NCBI RefSeq assembly: GCF_963667135.1
Contig: NZ_OY762974.1
Coordinates: 3,348,001 to 3,412,000, forward strand
Length of the DNA stretch: 64,000 nucleotides
Direction: 5' to 3'
From: an uncultured Macellibacteroides sp.
GTDB lineage: Bacteria > Bacteroidota > Bacteroidia > Bacteroidales > Tannerellaceae
Shown: positions 35,924-46,428 of the stretch, piece after piece
How positions within the stretch are numbered: position 1 is the first letter of the stretch
Layout of the letters: each line of letters begins with the position of its first letter
The notes under the pieces: model-generated
Databases searched by the model: none
Told to the model about the DNA's origin: nothing
What the model saw: the letters and a program-made list of their open reading frames with translations, nothing else
Made by a program: the position numbers and the translations under genes

Positions 35924-35931
35924 TACCTTTG
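35924..35931 (+). promoter_or_regulatory. Predicted -7 box, DEAD-box helicase
   Basis: TACCTTTG, 45 bp before ATG 35977; the recQ box is 23 bp away on the other strand, so the two promoters are divergent and close. Confidence 0.6.
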
Positions 35932-35976
35932 CAGCCAATATTTACATAACGAGACGCGAGTCTCACCCATTATTAC

Positions 35977-37263
35977 ATGACATTTGAAGATTTAAAATTG
36001 ATAGAGCCTATCAGAAAGGCTTTAATACAAGAAGGATACACCACCCCAACACCCATACAGGCAGAAGCCATTCCTATTGTAACACAAGGATACGATTTAT
36101 TGGGATGCGCACAAACGGGTACAGGTAAAACTGCCGCATTCTCCATTCCCATCATACAAAAGCTATATAATCAGCAGCAGAAAGAACGCAGCAGAGGTAT
36201 CAAAGCATTGATACTTACTCCTACGCGCGAGCTTGCTATTCAGATTGATGAGAGCTTTGAAGCGTATGGACGGTATGCAAATCTACGCCATTCAGTTATT
36301 TTTGGAGGAGTAGGGCAGAAGCCGCAAACCGATGCTTTACAACGTGGAGTGGATATTCTTATTGCAACCCCCGGTAGATTACTGGATTTAATTAACCAGG
36401 GTTATGTGAGTTTAAAGAGCCTCGAGTTTTTTGTGCTTGATGAAGCCGACCGGATGCTTGACATGGGATTTATACACGATATCAAACGTATTCTTCCTTT
36501 GTTACCGAAGAAACGTCAGTCGTTGTTTTTCTCTGCTACCATGCCCCCCGAAATTGAAAAGCTGGCAGGAACAATTCTTTACAAGCCCGAAAAGGTGGAA
36601 GTTACCCCTGCATCATCAACCGTTGATGCCATCGACCAGTTTGTTTACTACGTGGAGAAGAAAGACAAAATCGATCTTCTTACGTCCCTGTTGACAAACA
36701 GAGCTTTGGAATCAGTGCTTGTTTTTGCACGTACAAAACACGGAGCAGACAAGATTGCCAAAGCATTGGTTAAGTCGGAAATAATTGCCGAAGCCATTCA
36801 TGGAAACAAGAGTCAGAATGCCCGTCAGCGTGCCCTAAGTAACTTTAAAGACGGATCAACCCGTGTGCTGATTGCTACCGATATTGCTGCCCGTGGTATA
36901 GACGTGGATAACCTATCGCACGTAATTAACTATGAGTTGCCCAATGTTCCGGAAACCTATGTTCACCGTATTGGTCGTACAGGTCGTGCCGGAAAAAGCG
37001 GTGTAGCTTTTTCTTTTTGCGATGCAGAGGAAACACCGTTGTTGAAAGATATTCACAAGCTTATTGGAAAGCAAATACCTGTAGCAGGAGGAAATCCTTT
37101 TGAAACTTCTCAGGTAAAGCAAGCCGTTGCAGATAAAAACAAAGCCATTAAGGAAGAATCCAAACGACGTAACATGTTTGGCAGCAAACGTGATGGTAGC
37201 TTTTTTAGAAATAAGAAGCGCGCCGAAGGCAGCAGTTCTTCAGCTGCACCGAAAAAGAGGTAA
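35977..37263 (+). CDS. DEAD-box RNA helicase, RhlE-like
   Basis: ATP-dependent RNA helicase of 428 residues. Motifs in order: Q motif [23 protein letters not shown] (residues about 46-56), II DEAD near 153, [40 protein letters not shown] near 332. The tail is basic and Ser-rich ([20 protein letters not shown]). The RhlE type is implicated in ribosome assembly and RNA decay; the exact role is not readable. It is followed by a very long hairpin terminator. Confidence 0.95.
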   Translation: MTFEDLKLIEPIRKALIQEGYTTPTPIQAEAIPIVTQGYDLLGCAQTGTGKTAAFSIPIIQKLYNQQQKERSRGIKALILTPTRELAIQIDESFEAYGRYANLRHSVIFGGVGQKPQTDALQRGVDILIATPGRLLDLINQGYVSLKSLEFFVLDEADRMLDMGFIHDIKRILPLLPKKRQSLFFSATMPPEIEKLAGTILYKPEKVEVTPASSTVDAIDQFVYYVEKKDKIDLLTSLLTNRALESVLVFARTKHGADKIAKALVKSEIIAEAIHGNKSQNARQRALSNFKDGSTRVLIATDIAARGIDVDNLSHVINYELPNVPETYVHRIGRTGRAGKSGVAFSFCDAEETPLLKDIHKLIGKQIPVAGGNPFETSQVKQAVADKNKAIKEESKRRNMFGSKRDGSFFRNKKRAEGSSSSAAPKKR

Positions 37264-37275
37264 GTGCGTTTAATA

Positions 37276-37337
37276 AAATTAGAATACAGAAAGAGGTTGT
37301 CAATTGTTTTTGGCAACCTCTTTTTGTATTCTAATTT
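37276..37337 (+). terminator. 28-bp stem hairpin terminator
   Basis: 37276-37303 pairs with 37310-37337 around a 6-nt loop. All 28 positions pair, two of them as G-U. The core GAGGTTG/CAACCTC is followed by T's. The stem extends far past a normal terminator. Confidence 0.8.
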
Positions 37338-37502
37338 CTTTCTTTTGCTTTCAATTCAGCAAGCAATACGGTTATTGTTAACCACAAGAAGAACGTCAGT
37401 GTACTATTTTTATAATTGAAGCCACAAAGTTGCCGGTTTGAATATTGAATTAAAGTTGAAAATATTTGCTGCTAATTTATTATATATCTCATCTTATATT
37501 TT

Positions 37503-37510
37503 TACATTTG
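37503..37510 (+). promoter_or_regulatory. Predicted -7 box, sugar cluster
   Basis: TACATTTG, 25 bp before ATG 37536; likely drives the three genes to 40820. Confidence 0.6.
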
Positions 37511-37535
37511 TCAGAATCTTAAATCAAGAAAGGCC

Positions 37536-38396
37536 ATGAGAATCCCATTCGCAGTTGTGCTTCTAATTCTGATTTCGTTTGTATTTAATGTAAAATCGCA
37601 GAATTTATCAGAACGGTTGGGCGTATGTACCTCTCCGGACAAGGCTTTGTTACTTAAGGATGCCGGGTATGCTTATATTGAAATTGGTATCCGTTCTTTT
37701 CTGATGCCCGATAAATCCGACTCCCTTTTTGCATTTAATCTGCAGCAGGCTGAAAAGTCTGCTTTACCTTTATATTCCGGAAATGGCTTCTTTCCAGGAG
37801 AGATGGGACTTATCGGTCCCGATGTGAATAAGAAGGCAATCCTTGCTTATACCAAAACAGCTATGCAGCGGGCTCAGAAAACAGGAATAAAGATATTTGT
37901 TCTGGGCAGCGGCGGAGCTAGACGAATCCCCGAAGGATTTAGTCGCGAGGAAGCTAAAGCTCAGTTTGTAGGTTTATGCAAAGAGATCGCGCTATTGGGA
38001 GAAAAGTATGATGTAGTAGTCGCTATTGAGCCGTTACGTAAAGAAGAAACCAATTTTATTAATACTGTACGTGAAGGAACAGAAATAGCCAAAGAAGTGA
38101 ATCATCCCAATTTAGGTGTGCTAGCCGACTTTTATCACATGGCATGCGAGAACGAAGAGGTTGCTGCAATCGTTGAGGCTCGGGATTGGCTAAAGCACTG
38201 TCACATTGCCGAAAAGGAGATCCGGTCGGCTCCCGGAGTGAAAGGCGACGATTTTATTCCTTATCTCAGCGCATTGAAGCAGATCAATTATAAGGGAGCT
38301 ATCTCGATGGAATGCCGTTGGGATCACTTCGACACAGAAGTAAAAACAGCCATTGAATCATTAAAATTACAAATCAAACAAGTTTACATTAAATAA
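37536..38396 (+). CDS. Exported sugar isomerase/epimerase-like TIM barrel
   Basis: AP-endonuclease-2/xylose-isomerase-like TIM barrel of 286 residues with a signal peptide (FAVVLLILISFVFNVKSQ). Likely metal ligands are Glu in VVAIEPLRKEE near residue 167, Asp/His in GVLADFYHMACENEE near residue 200, His in HCHIAEKE... HIAEKE near 228 and Glu in ISMECRWDHF near 264. It probably acts on a sugar or keto-sugar in the periplasm. It leads a three-gene run with the Gfo/Idh/MocA oxidoreductase (11-bp gap). The reaction is not established. Confidence 0.85.
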   Translation: MRIPFAVVLLILISFVFNVKSQNLSERLGVCTSPDKALLLKDAGYAYIEIGIRSFLMPDKSDSLFAFNLQQAEKSALPLYSGNGFFPGEMGLIGPDVNKKAILAYTKTAMQRAQKTGIKIFVLGSGGARRIPEGFSREEAKAQFVGLCKEIALLGEKYDVVVAIEPLRKEETNFINTVREGTEIAKEVNHPNLGVLADFYHMACENEEVAAIVEARDWLKHCHIAEKEIRSAPGVKGDDFIPYLSALKQINYKGAISMECRWDHFDTEVKTAIESLKLQIKQVYIK

Positions 38397-38407
38397 AATC
38401 GGATACT

Positions 38408-39754
38408 ATGACTACACGCAGAGATTTTCTTAAAAGCAGCGCACTTGGAGCCGCCGGACTAACCATTGGAGGTCTTGGATTCAGTGCAAAGAGTTACGCA
38501 AACATAACAGGTGCCAATGATAAAATAAGAGTAGGGGTGGTTGGTTTTTCTGATCGGGCACGTTATTCCTTAATCCCTTCATTTCAGGCTTGTGCTGCCG
38601 AACTGGACTTCGAAATAGTTGCTATCTCTGATATATGGAAACGCAGAAGAGAAGAAGGAGTTGCTTTCTTTCAGGAAAAATATGGCCAAAAGGTTCAGGC
38701 ATTCCGTAATAACGAAGAGTTGTATGATGCAAAGATATGTGATGCGGTGATTGTGGCTACCTCCGATTTTCAGCATGCCTTGCATTGCATTGAAGCTGTA
38801 AAGGCTGGATGCGATGCTTATGTAGAAAAACCTTTTGCCGAAACAATGGAAGATGCCCGTGCAGCCATTAAAGCTGTTAAGGAAAGTGGCAAGATCGTAC
38901 AAATAGGATCTCAACGCCGCTCGGCACCCAACTACCATGCAGCAAACGAATACATCCGTTCGGGTAAGTTTGGTGCTATTACGATGGTGGAGATGAGTTG
39001 GAACGTAAATCAGCCTGGTCGCTGGCGTCGTCCTAAACTGGTGGCTCAGTGTTTCGAGAAAGATACCGACTGGAAGCGCTTTCTGCTGAACCGGCCTTTC
39101 GAAGCATGGGATCCACGTAAATACCTTGAATATCGGTTGTTCTGGCCTTATTCTTCGGGCATACCCGGACAGTGGATGTCACATCAGATCGATACCGTAC
39201 ACTGGTTTACGGGATTCAATCATCCACGCAGCGTAGTTGCCAACGGAGGTATTTATCAGTGGAAAGACGGTCGGAAAAACAACGATACCATGACTGCCGT
39301 ATTTGATTATGGCAAAGCCGACGGCAGCGATGGATTCCAAGTCGTTTACTCTTCCCGCATGCATAACGAAGCAGGTGGAACAAAAGAACTCTACTTCTCA
39401 AATGGAGGAACTCTTAACCTGGATACGAATAAGGTAACATCAGATGGCGGATTAACTCAAAAAATGGCCGACGAGATGGATATGAAGGCAAATTTGCTTG
39501 AAAAGTACGAACTGCCTTCCATTCAGGTTGCAACAGGCTCAAACACGGGATCCGATCCTATGACAAACCTGCACATGCGTAACTGGATGGAGTGTATAAA
39601 GAGCCGCAAACAACCCAATGCTCCAGTTGAGGCCGGTTACAACCATTCCATTGCCAATATTATGTGTACAGCATCGCTGCATACGGGGCAGAAGGTTACT
39701 TTCGATGAAGCTTTGCAAGAGGTAATGGCGGGAGGTAAAGTCTTTAAATATTGA
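38408..39754 (+). CDS. Gfo/Idh/MocA oxidoreductase, Tat-exported
   Basis: NAD(P)-binding sugar oxidoreductase, 448 residues. The N-terminus TTRRDFLKSSALGAAGLTIGG is a twin-arginine signal (split here: RRDFLK), so the enzyme is folded with cofactor before export. The Rossmann domain begins RVGVVGFSDRARYS near residue 41 (GxGxxx variant). The family EKP motif is DAYVEKPFAETMEDA near residue 140, and the substrate-side His in QWMSHQIDTVHWF near residue 260. The substrate is probably a glycoside or sugar. The next gene starts 1 bp after its stop. Confidence 0.92.
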   Translation: MTTRRDFLKSSALGAAGLTIGGLGFSAKSYANITGANDKIRVGVVGFSDRARYSLIPSFQACAAELDFEIVAISDIWKRRREEGVAFFQEKYGQKVQAFRNNEELYDAKICDAVIVATSDFQHALHCIEAVKAGCDAYVEKPFAETMEDARAAIKAVKESGKIVQIGSQRRSAPNYHAANEYIRSGKFGAITMVEMSWNVNQPGRWRRPKLVAQCFEKDTDWKRFLLNRPFEAWDPRKYLEYRLFWPYSSGIPGQWMSHQIDTVHWFTGFNHPRSVVANGGIYQWKDGRKNNDTMTAVFDYGKADGSDGFQVVYSSRMHNEAGGTKELYFSNGGTLNLDTNKVTSDGGLTQKMADEMDMKANLLEKYELPSIQVATGSNTGSDPMTNLHMRNWMECIKSRKQPNAPVEAGYNHSIANIMCTASLHTGQKVTFDEALQEVMAGGKVFKY

Positions 39755-39755
39755 T

Positions 39756-40820
39756 ATGATAAACAGACGAAAATTTATACAGACATGCGGTATTACAATT
39801 GCATCTTCCTGCTTTTTTAATCACCCGGCGCTTGCTATGAATCCGACCATTTCGGCAAAATGTAAACCTATTGGCGGATCCTGGTTCGAATTTAATCATC
39901 ACAATCCGGCCGAAGGAAAATATTGGGATCCGGCATTGCGAAACTTTACTACGGAGCAATGGCGAACAAAGATTAGGGAAATTAGAGAAACAGGCATGGA
40001 GTATCTTGTTTTGCTTTCGGTGGCAGATAAAGGAAGAACATTTTATCCATCTAAATTGCAGCCCCAATACGATTTTGTATGCGAAGATCCTTTGGAGGCT
40101 GTTTTGTCGGCTGCCGACGAATGTGGAATAAAGTTCTTTGTTAGTAATGATTTCTGGGGAGATTCCAGCGATATGCAAAAGTTGATGACCAACACGGAAG
40201 TTGCCTGCCTTCGGGACAAAGGGATGGAGGAGGTGGCTGGGAAGTACGGACATCACAAAAGTTTTTATGGCTGGTATTACCCAAATGAAACAGGACTGTC
40301 TCAAAATATAGATGAAACGACCATTCAGTATGTAAACTCATGTTCCCTCAAAGCAAGGGAACTTATGCCAGGATGTGTAAACCTGATTGCTCCCTACGGA
40401 ACCAAATATGTCTGCGCAGATGATGATTTTGTTCGTCAGCTGGATCGGCTTGATGTGGACATTATCGCTTATCAAGATGAAGTTGGAGTGATGAAGACTG
40501 AGGCCGGAACTGCCGGGCGCTATTACGAAGCATTGCAGAAAGCGCATGCAAAAGCTGGCCGGGCCAAGCTGTGGGCCGATGTTGAGGTATTTCAGTTTGA
40601 AGGCGAGGTGTACAAAAGTGCTTTACTTCCAGCCAACTTTGAAAGGATACGCAAACAACTCGAAGATATTTCGTCGTATGTGGATAATATTCTTATTTAC
40701 CAATATATTGGCATGATGAATAAACCCGGCACAACAGCCTTTGCCGGGCACGAGTCATCTCAGGAACTCTATACAAATTATATGGAGTGGCTTAAAAATG
40801 AAAAGCTGCCCAACTCATAA
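39756..40820 (+). CDS. DUF4434 TIM-barrel protein, exported
   Basis: Predicted glycoside-hydrolase-like TIM barrel of 354 residues, DUF4434 type. The N-terminus INRRKFIQTCGITIASSCFF looks like a Tat or Sec signal. Family-like blocks are GGSWFEFNHHNPAEGKYWD, YGWYYPNETGLSQNI (a possible catalytic Glu near residue 178, E in PNE) and AKLWADVEVFQFEG near residue 270. The activity of DUF4434 is uncharacterised as far as I know. It is the last gene of the cluster; its stop lies inside the terminator hairpin. Confidence 0.82.
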   Translation: MINRRKFIQTCGITIASSCFFNHPALAMNPTISAKCKPIGGSWFEFNHHNPAEGKYWDPALRNFTTEQWRTKIREIRETGMEYLVLLSVADKGRTFYPSKLQPQYDFVCEDPLEAVLSAADECGIKFFVSNDFWGDSSDMQKLMTNTEVACLRDKGMEEVAGKYGHHKSFYGWYYPNETGLSQNIDETTIQYVNSCSLKARELMPGCVNLIAPYGTKYVCADDDFVRQLDRLDVDIIAYQDEVGVMKTEAGTAGRYYEALQKAHAKAGRAKLWADVEVFQFEGEVYKSALLPANFERIRKQLEDISSYVDNILIYQYIGMMNKPGTTAFAGHESSQELYTNYMEWLKNEKLPNS

Positions 40821-40842
40821 GAGCAGGGCAGCCTTTCATTTT
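40795..40842. terminator. Terminator overlapping DUF4434 gene end
   Basis: AAAATGAAAAGCTGCCC (40795-40811) pairs with GGGCAGCCTTTCATTTT (40826-40842), with one mismatch; the stop codon (40818-40820) is in the loop. It suits the convergent PBP gene too. Confidence 0.7.
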
Positions 40843-40873
40843 ATATAAAATTACTTATAATTCATTGATTTGA

Positions 40874-43282
40874 TTACAGTGCCGGAGCTTCTGCATCGAT
40901 ATATTCAGGTTCTTCTTCCTCGATAAACAGACTGTCGCTATTCAACATGTCGATCGAGTCGTTCTCGAGAGGACGCGGAGACATGCATTCGTACTGTTTG
41001 TTAATGGGTTGCGTCGGTTTAGGGAATTTGGCGCGGTACTTGCTCAGGTTGTTATCAGCCAATACCTTTTCCATAAACAGACCGAAAATAGGAAGAGCCG
41101 TTTTGCTACCTTCACCCAATTTACCTGTCCGGAAGTGGATGCTTCGGTGTTCGCCACCAACCCAGGCGCCACCAACCAAATTGGGACTTACTCCAACGAA
41201 CCAGGCATCAGAATGGTTGGATGAGGTTCCTGTTTTGCCCCCAAATTCAGTATTTTGACGGAATATATCGTATGTCCACAAGTTCTGGGAAGTTGCATTG
41301 TATTCAGTAAGACCAGCGCGCAGCAATTGAGTCATCAGAAAAGCAGTTTCATACGTGATAGCCTGCTTTTGAACCGGCTTATATTCGTACAAAACATTCC
41401 CATCATGATCTTCGATGCGGGTAACCAATACAGGATCGTGCGTCTTACCTTCGTTCACAACGGTGCAGTACGAGTTAACCAGCTCAAGCAACGAAACATC
41501 TGATGCCCCAAGGCAAACAGCCGGAATATTATTAAGAGGGGTTTTTATACCCATTGCATGAGCTGTCTTAATAATTGCCTCTGTACCTGTTTCCTGAGCC
41601 AGTTTAACGGCAATGGAATTTATAGAACGGGCAAATGCGGCCTTAAGAGTCAGATTCTGACCTGTATATTCGCCATTGGCATTACGGGGAACCCATTTTA
41701 CCAACTCACCCTTTTCCATCACATCCCAGGATATGTAATTATCCGGACGTGTGTCGCAGGGAGAAAGTCCTTTCTCGATAGCCGTCGTATAGCCGAAGAG
41801 TTTAAACGTAGAACCAGGCTGACGTTTGGAAATTACCTTGTCGTATTTCCATGTTTCAAAATTAATATCGCCTACCCAAGCCTTAACGTAACCAGTTTGC
41901 GGTTCCATAGCAACAAACCCTGTGTGCATGAAACGTTCCATGTAGCGTATCGAATCCATGCAGCTGAAAGTTGTGTCTTTCACACCGTCCTTATAGTCAA
42001 ATACCTTTAAACGGCGTGGCTCATTCAGGTAATAAGTTACCGAATCGGGTTGTCCGGAATATTTTTGTACAAGATATTTGTATAAAGGTGTCTTTTTCGC
42101 GATGTCTTCAACGAATCCAACAATTTCCTCGTGATTCTCGTCTCTCCAGGGATTTTCTCTACCCCAGTGATTTTCAAAATTACGTTGAACCACCCGCATT
42201 TGCGTGTCTACAGCCTCTTCGGCATATTTTTGCATACGAGTATCCAATGTGGTATATATCTTTAAACCATCGGAATAAAGATCCATTTCATTGTCTTTGC
42301 ACCATTTTTCCAAGGATTGAGCCACTGCTTCACGGAAGTACAACGCCTGTCCATCGTAATTAGACTCAACACTGTAATTCAGTTTAATGGGAATTTTTTT
42401 GATCGAATCGAATTCTGCGGCAGTAATAATATGCTGATTACGCAAATTCTCCAATACCACATTTCGTCTTTTTAGACTGTTTTTTGGATTTACGCGTGGA
42501 TTGTAGGTGGTTGTTGCTTTGAGCAATCCAACCAAGGTGGCCGACTGTTCGATGGTTAAATTTTTTGGCGAGGTTTTGAAATAGGTCTTACAAGCCGTTT
42601 TAATACCATATGCATTGCTACCAAAGTCAACTGTGTTAAGGTACATGGTAAGAATTTCGTTCTTGTCGTAAAACATTTCGATCTTGACTGCCGAAATCCA
42701 TTCTTTTGATTTGGCAATAAGCAAGCGTAAGCCGGGAATCTGACCAAGTAAACCTCTTGAATATTGCGACCTAACCTTAAACATGTTTTTTACAAGCTGC
42801 TGTGTAATGGTACTGGCTCCGCGTGCCCTGCCCTGCGTCATATCTTTTACTGCAGCAAATACACCCTTCAAGTCAACGCCAAAATGCTCATAGAAGCGCT
42901 CGTCTTCCGTGGCAATAAGAGTTTTGATCAGGAGAGGGGAAATTTCATCAAACTCGACAGGGGTTCTGTTTTCTCGGAAATACTTTCCAAGGGGTTTGCC
43001 ATCTGCACTATAAATGACCGAAGCTACGCTTTGATTTGGATTACTGATGCTGGACAGACTGGGAGATTTTCCAAATAGCCAAAGGAAATTGATATCCACC
43101 ATGATAAGGTAGATGAAGAACAATACGAGAAATGTAGCACCCGAAAGTAGTAATTTTTTGTACCAGGGAGATTGTTTGAAAATGGTCTTGCCCTTCGAAA
43201 CCCATGCTTTGCAGCGGGTTCTAATGAAATTGAAGGCGCTGATACCACGAGAAACCCATTCTTTGTAATTGGAGTTTATCAT
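40874..43282 (-). CDS. Class A penicillin-binding protein, second copy
   Basis: Bifunctional glycosyltransferase/transpeptidase of 802 residues. An N-terminal cytoplasmic stretch of about 45 residues precedes one membrane helix (LLLSGATFLVLFFIYLIM). GT51: EDERFYEHFGVD near residue 130 (catalytic Glu) and RGASTITQQLVKNMF. Transpeptidase: GSTFKLFGYT (SxxK), SINS (SxN), KTGTSSN (KTG). The C-terminal tail is acidic (EEEEPEYIDAE). It is a paralogue of 28045-30390 with a longer cytoplasmic tail, so the two may serve different growth modes. Confidence 0.95.
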   Translation of the reverse strand: MINSNYKEWVSRGISAFNFIRTRCKAWVSKGKTIFKQSPWYKKLLLSGATFLVLFFIYLIMVDINFLWLFGKSPSLSSISNPNQSVASVIYSADGKPLGKYFRENRTPVEFDEISPLLIKTLIATEDERFYEHFGVDLKGVFAAVKDMTQGRARGASTITQQLVKNMFKVRSQYSRGLLGQIPGLRLLIAKSKEWISAVKIEMFYDKNEILTMYLNTVDFGSNAYGIKTACKTYFKTSPKNLTIEQSATLVGLLKATTTYNPRVNPKNSLKRRNVVLENLRNQHIITAAEFDSIKKIPIKLNYSVESNYDGQALYFREAVAQSLEKWCKDNEMDLYSDGLKIYTTLDTRMQKYAEEAVDTQMRVVQRNFENHWGRENPWRDENHEEIVGFVEDIAKKTPLYKYLVQKYSGQPDSVTYYLNEPRRLKVFDYKDGVKDTTFSCMDSIRYMERFMHTGFVAMEPQTGYVKAWVGDINFETWKYDKVISKRQPGSTFKLFGYTTAIEKGLSPCDTRPDNYISWDVMEKGELVKWVPRNANGEYTGQNLTLKAAFARSINSIAVKLAQETGTEAIIKTAHAMGIKTPLNNIPAVCLGASDVSLLELVNSYCTVVNEGKTHDPVLVTRIEDHDGNVLYEYKPVQKQAITYETAFLMTQLLRAGLTEYNATSQNLWTYDIFRQNTEFGGKTGTSSNHSDAWFVGVSPNLVGGAWVGGEHRSIHFRTGKLGEGSKTALPIFGLFMEKVLADNNLSKYRAKFPKPTQPINKQYECMSPRPLENDSIDMLNSDSLFIEEEEPEYIDAEAPAL

Positions 43283-43358
43283 GCAGTTATGGCACTATGT
43301 AAATAAATTCTGACTAATAATTTAATCTCCGTTGTCATCGACACTCTTAAATAGGCTG

Positions 43359-43366
43359 CAAAATTA
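43359..43366 (-). promoter_or_regulatory. Predicted -7 box, second PBP gene
   Basis: Reads TAATTTTG on the minus strand, about 77 bp before ATG 43282. Confidence 0.4.
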
Positions 43367-43387
43367 CTACAATTGTTTGACATAGAA

Positions 43388-43473
43388 TGCCGGAGATCAA
43401 TAAAAGTTTGACCTCCGGCAAATATTTATTTTTTATTTAGTTAAGTTTCCTATTTTAGGCAACTTAACTAAAT
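43388..43473. other. Two hairpins between PBP promoter and GH97 end
   Basis: TGCCGGAG/CTCCGGCA (43388-43395/43413-43420) and a perfect 13-bp stem 43435-43447/43461-43473 with a 13-nt loop. The latter probably marks the GH97 3' end on the minus strand, although the T-run is poor. Confidence 0.45.
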
Positions 43474-43476
43474 ATC

Positions 43477-45621
<2,145 letters not shown>

Positions 45622-45808
45622 TTAAAAATCTTTATGAATACAAAAGAAATACTATTACAAGAAATAAGACCCACTTTTGCCCTGAATGATAGTAAGTTTG
45701 TCACGCAATCGATTCCGGCAATTCCGTGTGTTATGTGTAACGGACATAAAGAATACGGCAATTTAATAAAAATATACGGTAAACAAGTTATAAATAAATA
45801 GTTCCGTA

Positions 45809-45816
45809 TATCTTTG
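45809..45816 (+). promoter_or_regulatory. Predicted -7 box, GNAT gene
   Basis: TATCTTTG, 38 bp before ATG 45855. Confidence 0.55.
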
Positions 45817-45854
45817 TATATAGTATATTATTCGTTTGATATTATAATTATTAT

Positions 45855-46343
45855 ATGGAGATAAGAAAGACACAATTGGAAGATATCGATGTTCTAATGA
45901 ATATTTATGACAGAGCGAGGCGATTTATGCAAGAGACCGGCAACGGGAATCAGTGGATCGACGGCTATCCTTCGCTTGAAATAGTGATGAGGGATATGAC
46001 CAACCAAAACAGCTATGTTTGTATTGATGAGGACAATGAAATAGTTGCGACTTTCTTTTTCATGAAGGGCGAAGATCCTACTTACGCCAGGATAGAAGAC
46101 GGGCAATGGCTTAACAACGAGCCTTACGGAGTTGTACATCGTTTGGCTGGATCGGGAAAAATAAAAAACATTGGTTCTTTCTGTCTGCAATGGTGTTTGG
46201 GTCAGTGTTCTAACATACGTGTGGATACGCATCACAACAACCTGGTGATGCAAAATATACTCAAGAAGAACGGGTTCGTCCCTTGCGGCATCATCTATGT
46301 TTCCAACGGAACACCGAGAATTGCGTTTCAGAGATCCAATTAG
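45855..46343 (+). CDS. GNAT family N-acetyltransferase
   Basis: Acetyl-CoA-dependent acyltransferase of 162 residues. The N-terminal MEIRKTQLEDIDVLMNIYDRAR is typical GNAT; acetyl-CoA-side residues fall in VHRLAGSGKIKNIGS near residue 96. The end (NNLVMQNILKKNGFVPCGIIYV) carries the standard GNAT C-terminal block. The target amine is unknown. It stands alone between divergent and convergent neighbours. Confidence 0.88.
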   Translation: MEIRKTQLEDIDVLMNIYDRARRFMQETGNGNQWIDGYPSLEIVMRDMTNQNSYVCIDEDNEIVATFFFMKGEDPTYARIEDGQWLNNEPYGVVHRLAGSGKIKNIGSFCLQWCLGQCSNIRVDTHHNNLVMQNILKKNGFVPCGIIYVSNGTPRIAFQRSN

Positions 46344-46367
46344 TTGCTGTAAACCTTCTATATATAA

Positions 46368-46405
46368 ATAGCCGGTTGGGAAAGTTACCTTTCCCAACCG
46401 GCTAT
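46368..46405. terminator. Bidirectional terminator, GNAT / phosphatase
   Basis: ATAGCCGGTTGGGAAAG (46368-46384) pairs perfectly with 46389-46405 around a TTAC loop: a 17-bp stem followed by a T-rich stretch. Confidence 0.85.
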
Positions 46406-46428
46406 TTTATTAAATTATACTATCCCTA

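Noticed and set aside
38408-39754. GH109 alpha-N-acetylgalactosaminidase as the Gfo/Idh/MocA function
   Set aside because: Fold and Tat signal are shared, but I do not see the GH109-specific active-site pattern, and the neighbours suggest sugar oxidation.
45634-45801. Small plus-strand frame before the GNAT gene (MNTKEILLQEIRPT start)
   Set aside because: No promoter box before it and no recognisable domain; the GNAT promoter follows immediately. A real small protein cannot be fully excluded.
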